Assembly: GCA_024233575.1 (NCBI GenBank)
Contig: JACKPN010000002.1
Location: 124,001 to 188,000, forward strand
Length of the DNA: 64,000 nt
Origin: Chlamydiales bacterium
Lineage (GTDB): Bacteria > Chlamydiota > Chlamydiia > Chlamydiales > Criblamydiaceae
Direction: 5' to 3'
Shown: positions 61,194 to 64,000 of the stretch, piece after piece
Numbering within the stretch: the stretch's first letter is position 1
How the letters are laid out: each line of letters opens with the position of its first letter
The notes under the pieces: model-generated
What the model was told of the DNA's origin: nothing
What the model saw: the letters and a program-made list of their open reading frames with translations, nothing else
Database searches by the model: none
Position numbers and translations under genes: made by a program

Positions 61194-62405
61194 ATGGTAA
61201 ACTGGACACAATTTCGTACAGAATTAAAAGAATTTCAAAATGGTGAAATTCCTGAAGTCGCTAACGGCCATCTGAGGAAAAAAGATGGTGGGCCAGTTGA
61301 CGAAGCTACGATGCAGATGTTTGAACAGAAGTTTTCTGATGCATTGTCCAAAAAGAAAAACAATCGGATTGAAGAGACCGTGACCGCTTTAACACACATC
61401 CGTTTTGCATGTTTACAACAAGAAGATTTCGATTCTTATAAACGCTTCAGACAACTTTTTATCAAGTCTTGGTCGGGAAAATCGATTCCTCATTTACCTC
61501 TGAAGATTGAACATGTTGTAGAATCGTGGAAGCTTCTCTCCGAATTAATTCCTGAAGAACGACTTTGTACAAATGATGAATATTCCGAAAAAGATCTAGA
61601 TCCGATAAGATGCGAAGAGCGTCATTTTTATAAATTTTTTGATCTGCATGAATCGTTGACAAGATGGTGGGAACAGGCTTTTCAAGTGAAACGGATTTGG
61701 CTGTATTGCGACTGCGCGCACATCATTTGCGAAATTGGAAACAATCACAACAACATCAAGAAAAAGAATATCAGCGAGTATCTCGAAGCGTCCCAGAAAA
61801 TATCGCGCTTGGCAGATGGTGTCTTCAATAAAGGACTTCCGGCGCTCGTCAGCACATATCGGAATCGAAACGAAAAAATTGCAAAGGAACTTGAATTACT
61901 TATAAAGTACTTCAGTTCGCTTACCTATCACTTTCCCCCTCCAAAATGTAAGGAAGTGCCTTTCGAGACAGAATTGAAATTGAGGCTGCAAAGTCTGAAA
62001 AAACAAAAATCTAAAATAAACAATCTTGAGAAACAAATAGAAGATCATAAGCGAACTACTAAAAAATATCATTTGAATAAGTGGTTCAACCACTCTTTGT
62101 TTAAAGTGACGAAGAAGCAGTTGGCATCGAAGAAAAGCAAAGATATCGAGGGTGTGGACGAGGATGAATGGGAACAGGAGCCTACTCCGATGCTTGCATC
62201 ACGATCGATGACGATTACGCATGAACATAGCCGCTATTGGATGGATAGTCAGCAATCAACAAGCAATGAGCAAGGAAAAAGAGCATGCCTTCAACGTGCT
62301 CGGTCAGAGCTTTACGGGCAGGAACAACGTAAGGCGTTGCTAGCCTTGGCTGCTGCGGAGTTGAAGGTTCGCAGGAATTCCATCAGTGGAAACGATGAAG
62401 AATAG
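61194..62405 (+). CDS. Orphan coiled-coil protein with acidic Trp motif, possible effector
   Basis: A 403-residue protein without a family I recognise. It is helical, with a charged coiled coil at about 265-300 (LRLQSLKKQKSKINNLEKQI), followed by a basic stretch, an acidic patch with Trp (VDEDEWEQEP, about 320-329) and a C-terminal helix ending KALLALAAAELKVRRN then SISGNDEE. The DEDEWE patch and terminal helix-plus-acidic tail echo the connector/acidic parts of the next gene's product, but no WH2 motif is seen and no Trp closes the tail. No signal peptide, so type III export is possible. GTGAGG precedes ATG 61194. Confidence 0.6.
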   Translation: MVNWTQFRTELKEFQNGEIPEVANGHLRKKDGGPVDEATMQMFEQKFSDALSKKKNNRIEETVTALTHIRFACLQQEDFDSYKRFRQLFIKSWSGKSIPHLPLKIEHVVESWKLLSELIPEERLCTNDEYSEKDLDPIRCEERHFYKFFDLHESLTRWWEQAFQVKRIWLYCDCAHIICEIGNNHNNIKKKNISEYLEASQKISRLADGVFNKGLPALVSTYRNRNEKIAKELELLIKYFSSLTYHFPPPKCKEVPFETELKLRLQSLKKQKSKINNLEKQIEDHKRTTKKYHLNKWFNHSLFKVTKKQLASKKSKDIEGVDEDEWEQEPTPMLASRSMTITHEHSRYWMDSQQSTSNEQGKRACLQRARSELYGQEQRKALLALAAAELKVRRNSISGNDEE

Positions 62406-62503
62406 CCTGTCAATCCCTTGTTTAATTCTATCTTTATAAAACGTTTATAACGTCTTTAATTAAGCTTGTTACAATATCCTTTAATAAAAAAGGGATATTA
62501 ACG

Positions 62504-63829
62504 ATGAGTGTTAATCCAATCAGGGCTTCAGAACAGCATTTTCAGATTTTCCCTGTAGAAAGCGAAAATATCGTCAGCACAGAAGTAAAAACCTCGGAAA
62601 AGTCAAAAAATATATTTAAAATTATAGCTGAATTTTTCTGCCGTCTACTGAGAATCCAGGAAAAAGTACAAATAGAAGAAGTATCTTCTATGAGGCCTCC
62701 TCCGAAGATGACTCTTCGTCCAAGGTACCCTTTTCGAGAGCCTACTGCAGAAGAAATAGAGGCCAACAAAAATAATAAGGTGTTTGGAGACCTCTATACA
62801 AGGAAAAGTCAATTTGTTCTTACCTCAAGTTCTGGGTGGTGCCTAGTATTTGCTTACCAGTTACAGGAACCCGAAGACCTAGAGAACTATGCGCAATTGA
62901 TTATTGTAAAGAACGGAGAAGAGAAGCGACTTTTTGTTTCTGATGAGCAAGTTCTCAAAGAGTTTCCTGTCGATGGACAGTGGCTGCGGAGCATTATCAA
63001 GGATGATGCGCGTGATTTTAAGGGACGCGTCCAGCATTATCTCTTCACGATGGCGAAATACACCCCTGCTGATTTGCAACGCCTGGTCATCGTTCATGAA
63101 AACCCAGTGGTATTTGTCGACGATCAACCTTCGCCTTTGCAAGAACGTGATGTGCGGGTCATCGAACCGGAAGATTCTGAGTATATCGTGGAGTTGGCGG
63201 AAGTTAAGGACGTTACCGGTCCTTCGCTTTTGGAGCAGATCCGTCAAGGTATGCAGTTGAAGCATGTTGATGTACAGGAACAACAAGAACCGCAAGAAAG
63301 TCTACCCTCTTTTGATACGAACTCTCCTAACCGATCTTCGCAAACGGACGATAGAAAAAACAGCATCATCGAACCTGTGGAAACAGAGAATATTTCGGAA
63401 TCGGATGGCGTCAAGAAAGTTAGTGTTCCTTCGCTTTTGGAGCAGATCCGTCAAGGTAGGCAGTTAAGGCATGTTGATGTGCAGGAACAACAACAGGTAC
63501 AGGAGCAACAAGCGCCGACAACAGAGTTTCTTGCTTTCAACACTAAATTACTTGACCGAGCTCCGCATGCGAACGATTGGAAAAACAGCAATGACGAAAT
63601 TTCGGATGATGAATGGGAGGATGATGAAAACGTTTCATTCACCGAGACTTCCGATCGAGAAAATACCGTTCCAGTTTCTGAAAAAGCTACGGATCAGAGG
63701 CCTTTAGAAAAGCGTTCGTTTACACCGGTGATTGATCCTAATGAAGGCGCATTTTTAGCTGAAGCTGTTATGAAGCGTCGAGCAGGGCTTATCGATTCTG
63801 TCGATGACGACGGCTACTGGAGCGACTAA
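62504..63829 (+). CDS. Tandem-WH2, connector and acidic (VVCA) protein, candidate actin nucleation factor
   Basis: A 441-residue protein. Residues 240-256 and 309-325 are near-identical WH2 (actin monomer binding) motifs: SLLEQIRQGMQLKHVD and SLLEQIRQGRQLRHVD, matching the eukaryotic LLxxIRxGxxLKxV. Residues 368-373 are DDEWED, as at the end of N-WASP. At the C-terminus, GAFLAEAVMKRRAGLI (415-430) resembles the Arp2/3-binding connector helix (ALMEVMQKRSKAI-type), followed by DSVDDDGYWSD with Trp439 third from the end, as in WASP acidic tails. The N-terminal 230 residues are unrecognised; there is a Pro-rich RPPPKMTLRPRYP near 64-76. No Sec signal; a type III export signal is possible. Its 3' end overlaps resB on the other strand by 41 bases. 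Confidence 0.88.
   Translation: MSVNPIRASEQHFQIFPVESENIVSTEVKTSEKSKNIFKIIAEFFCRLLRIQEKVQIEEVSSMRPPPKMTLRPRYPFREPTAEEIEANKNNKVFGDLYTRKSQFVLTSSSGWCLVFAYQLQEPEDLENYAQLIIVKNGEEKRLFVSDEQVLKEFPVDGQWLRSIIKDDARDFKGRVQHYLFTMAKYTPADLQRLVIVHENPVVFVDDQPSPLQERDVRVIEPEDSEYIVELAEVKDVTGPSLLEQIRQGMQLKHVDVQEQQEPQESLPSFDTNSPNRSSQTDDRKNSIIEPVETENISESDGVKKVSVPSLLEQIRQGRQLRHVDVQEQQQVQEQQAPTTEFLAFNTKLLDRAPHANDWKNSNDEISDDEWEDDENVSFTETSDRENTVPVSEKATDQRPLEKRSFTPVIDPNEGAFLAEAVMKRRAGLIDSVDDDGYWSD
63221..63494 (+). repeat. Direct DNA repeat encoding the two WH2 motifs
   Basis: The unit starting at 63221 (ccttcgcttttggagcagat) recurs at 63428, an offset of 207 bases (69 codons). About 31 bases are identical, and similarity continues through atgttgatg and caggaacaacaa. 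This indicates a recent internal duplication that kept frame. Confidence 0.85.
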
Positions 63830-64000
63830 AGAATAGCAAGCAAATTCCTATCGCTAAAATCACCCCTCCGGGATAGGTCAGCAGATATTTGGCAGGGTCG
63901 TGGTTGACTACAATATGAACCTTGCCAACAGAAGTTTCATCGCCAGGAGTGATGTTTGCCAAATAGAACCGATAACCGTCCCAAGTCTCATGCACGTGGT
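63789..64000 (-). CDS. resB: ResB-family cytochrome c biogenesis protein, C-terminal end (partial)
   Basis: The C-terminal 70 or so residues of a protein that runs off the window. GYRFYLANITPGDETSVG, VHIVVNHDPAKYLLTYPGG and a final membrane helix VILAIGICLLFF then a basic tail follow the ResB pattern. Its partner CcsA is encoded at 59558-61027 on the same strand. The frame continues past the right edge (ACG TGC ATG), so the start is not in the window. Confidence 0.75.
   Translation of the reverse strand, partial: HVHETWDGYRFYLANITPGDETSVGKVHIVVNHDPAKYLLTYPGGVILAIGICLLFFSRSSSRRHRQNR

Noticed and set aside
61194..62405. WH2 motif in the orphan gene upstream of the VVCA gene
   Set aside because: The best candidate, KALLALAAAELKVRR, lacks the IRxG core and spacing of WH2.
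62879..63295. 138-codon minus-strand ORF within the VVCA gene
   Set aside because: Shadow frame of the plus-strand gene, whose reading is confirmed by WH2 and acidic motifs.

Overview
The window looks like chromosomal DNA of an environmental chlamydia (Chlamydiota, Parachlamydiales; perhaps near Waddlia or Criblamydia, though genus cannot be set from sequence reading alone). The main evidence is the block at 49.2-59.4 kb. A Slc1-type type III secretion chaperone, SSB, an Hc2-type lysine-rich histone-like protein (HctB), DNA polymerase III delta, a tetrapyrrole-methylase protein, a HemN/HemW radical-SAM protein and a small acidic protein follow the order I remember for Chlamydia trachomatis CT043-CT053. 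Small cysteine-rich beta-barrels and many exported proteins fit as well. No rRNA, tRNA, CRISPR array or intact insertion sequence was found.

Layout. 0-2.8 kb: sparse and decaying (orphan gene, dienelactone-hydrolase-like gene lacking its nucleophile, inverted-repeat element, broken TM2 gene). 2.8-5.7 kb: three overlapping genes for a type III polyketide synthase, a methyltransferase and an FAD oxidoreductase. 5.8-9.8 kb: exported, eukaryote-like enzymes (alliinase/TAA1-type aminotransferase, myo-inositol oxygenase) around an amidohydrolase. 10-10.9 kb: GNAT protein with a possible RING/U-box-like N-terminus. 17.2-10.9 kb (minus): seven collinear genes (two small envelope proteins, YihY, AI-2E-type, SMP-30, MFS, bicupin). 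17.5-23.9 kb: one gene for a 2133-residue protein with a nucleotidyltransferase-like N-terminus. 23.9-30.1 kb: transporters (TauE, APC, TrkH/TrkA, CrcB with DUF190). 30.2-42.3 kb: exported carbonic anhydrase, a SulP operon with allantoinase-like and alpha/beta-hydrolase genes, a flavin monooxygenase/hydrolase pair, beta-barrels, and a FadL-type gene with an in-frame amber codon. 42.6-46.2 kb: sulfotransferase-like, sugar-porter and xylose-isomerase operon. 46.7-59.4 kb: PhoH and the conserved chlamydial block, interrupted by a nonulosonic-acid-type module that includes a GNAT-NeuB fusion. 59.6-64 kb: System II cytochrome c genes ccsA and resB, separated by two opposite-strand orphan genes.

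The most striking find is the second of those orphans (62504-63829). It carries two tandem WH2 actin-binding motifs, an acidic Trp motif (DDEWED), and at its very C-terminus a connector-like helix followed by an acidic tail with Trp at the third-last position. This is the V-V-C-A layout of WASP-family Arp2/3 activators, so the gene may encode an undescribed secreted actin-nucleation factor. Its neighbour (61194-62405) has a coiled coil and a related acidic Trp motif and may be a companion effector.
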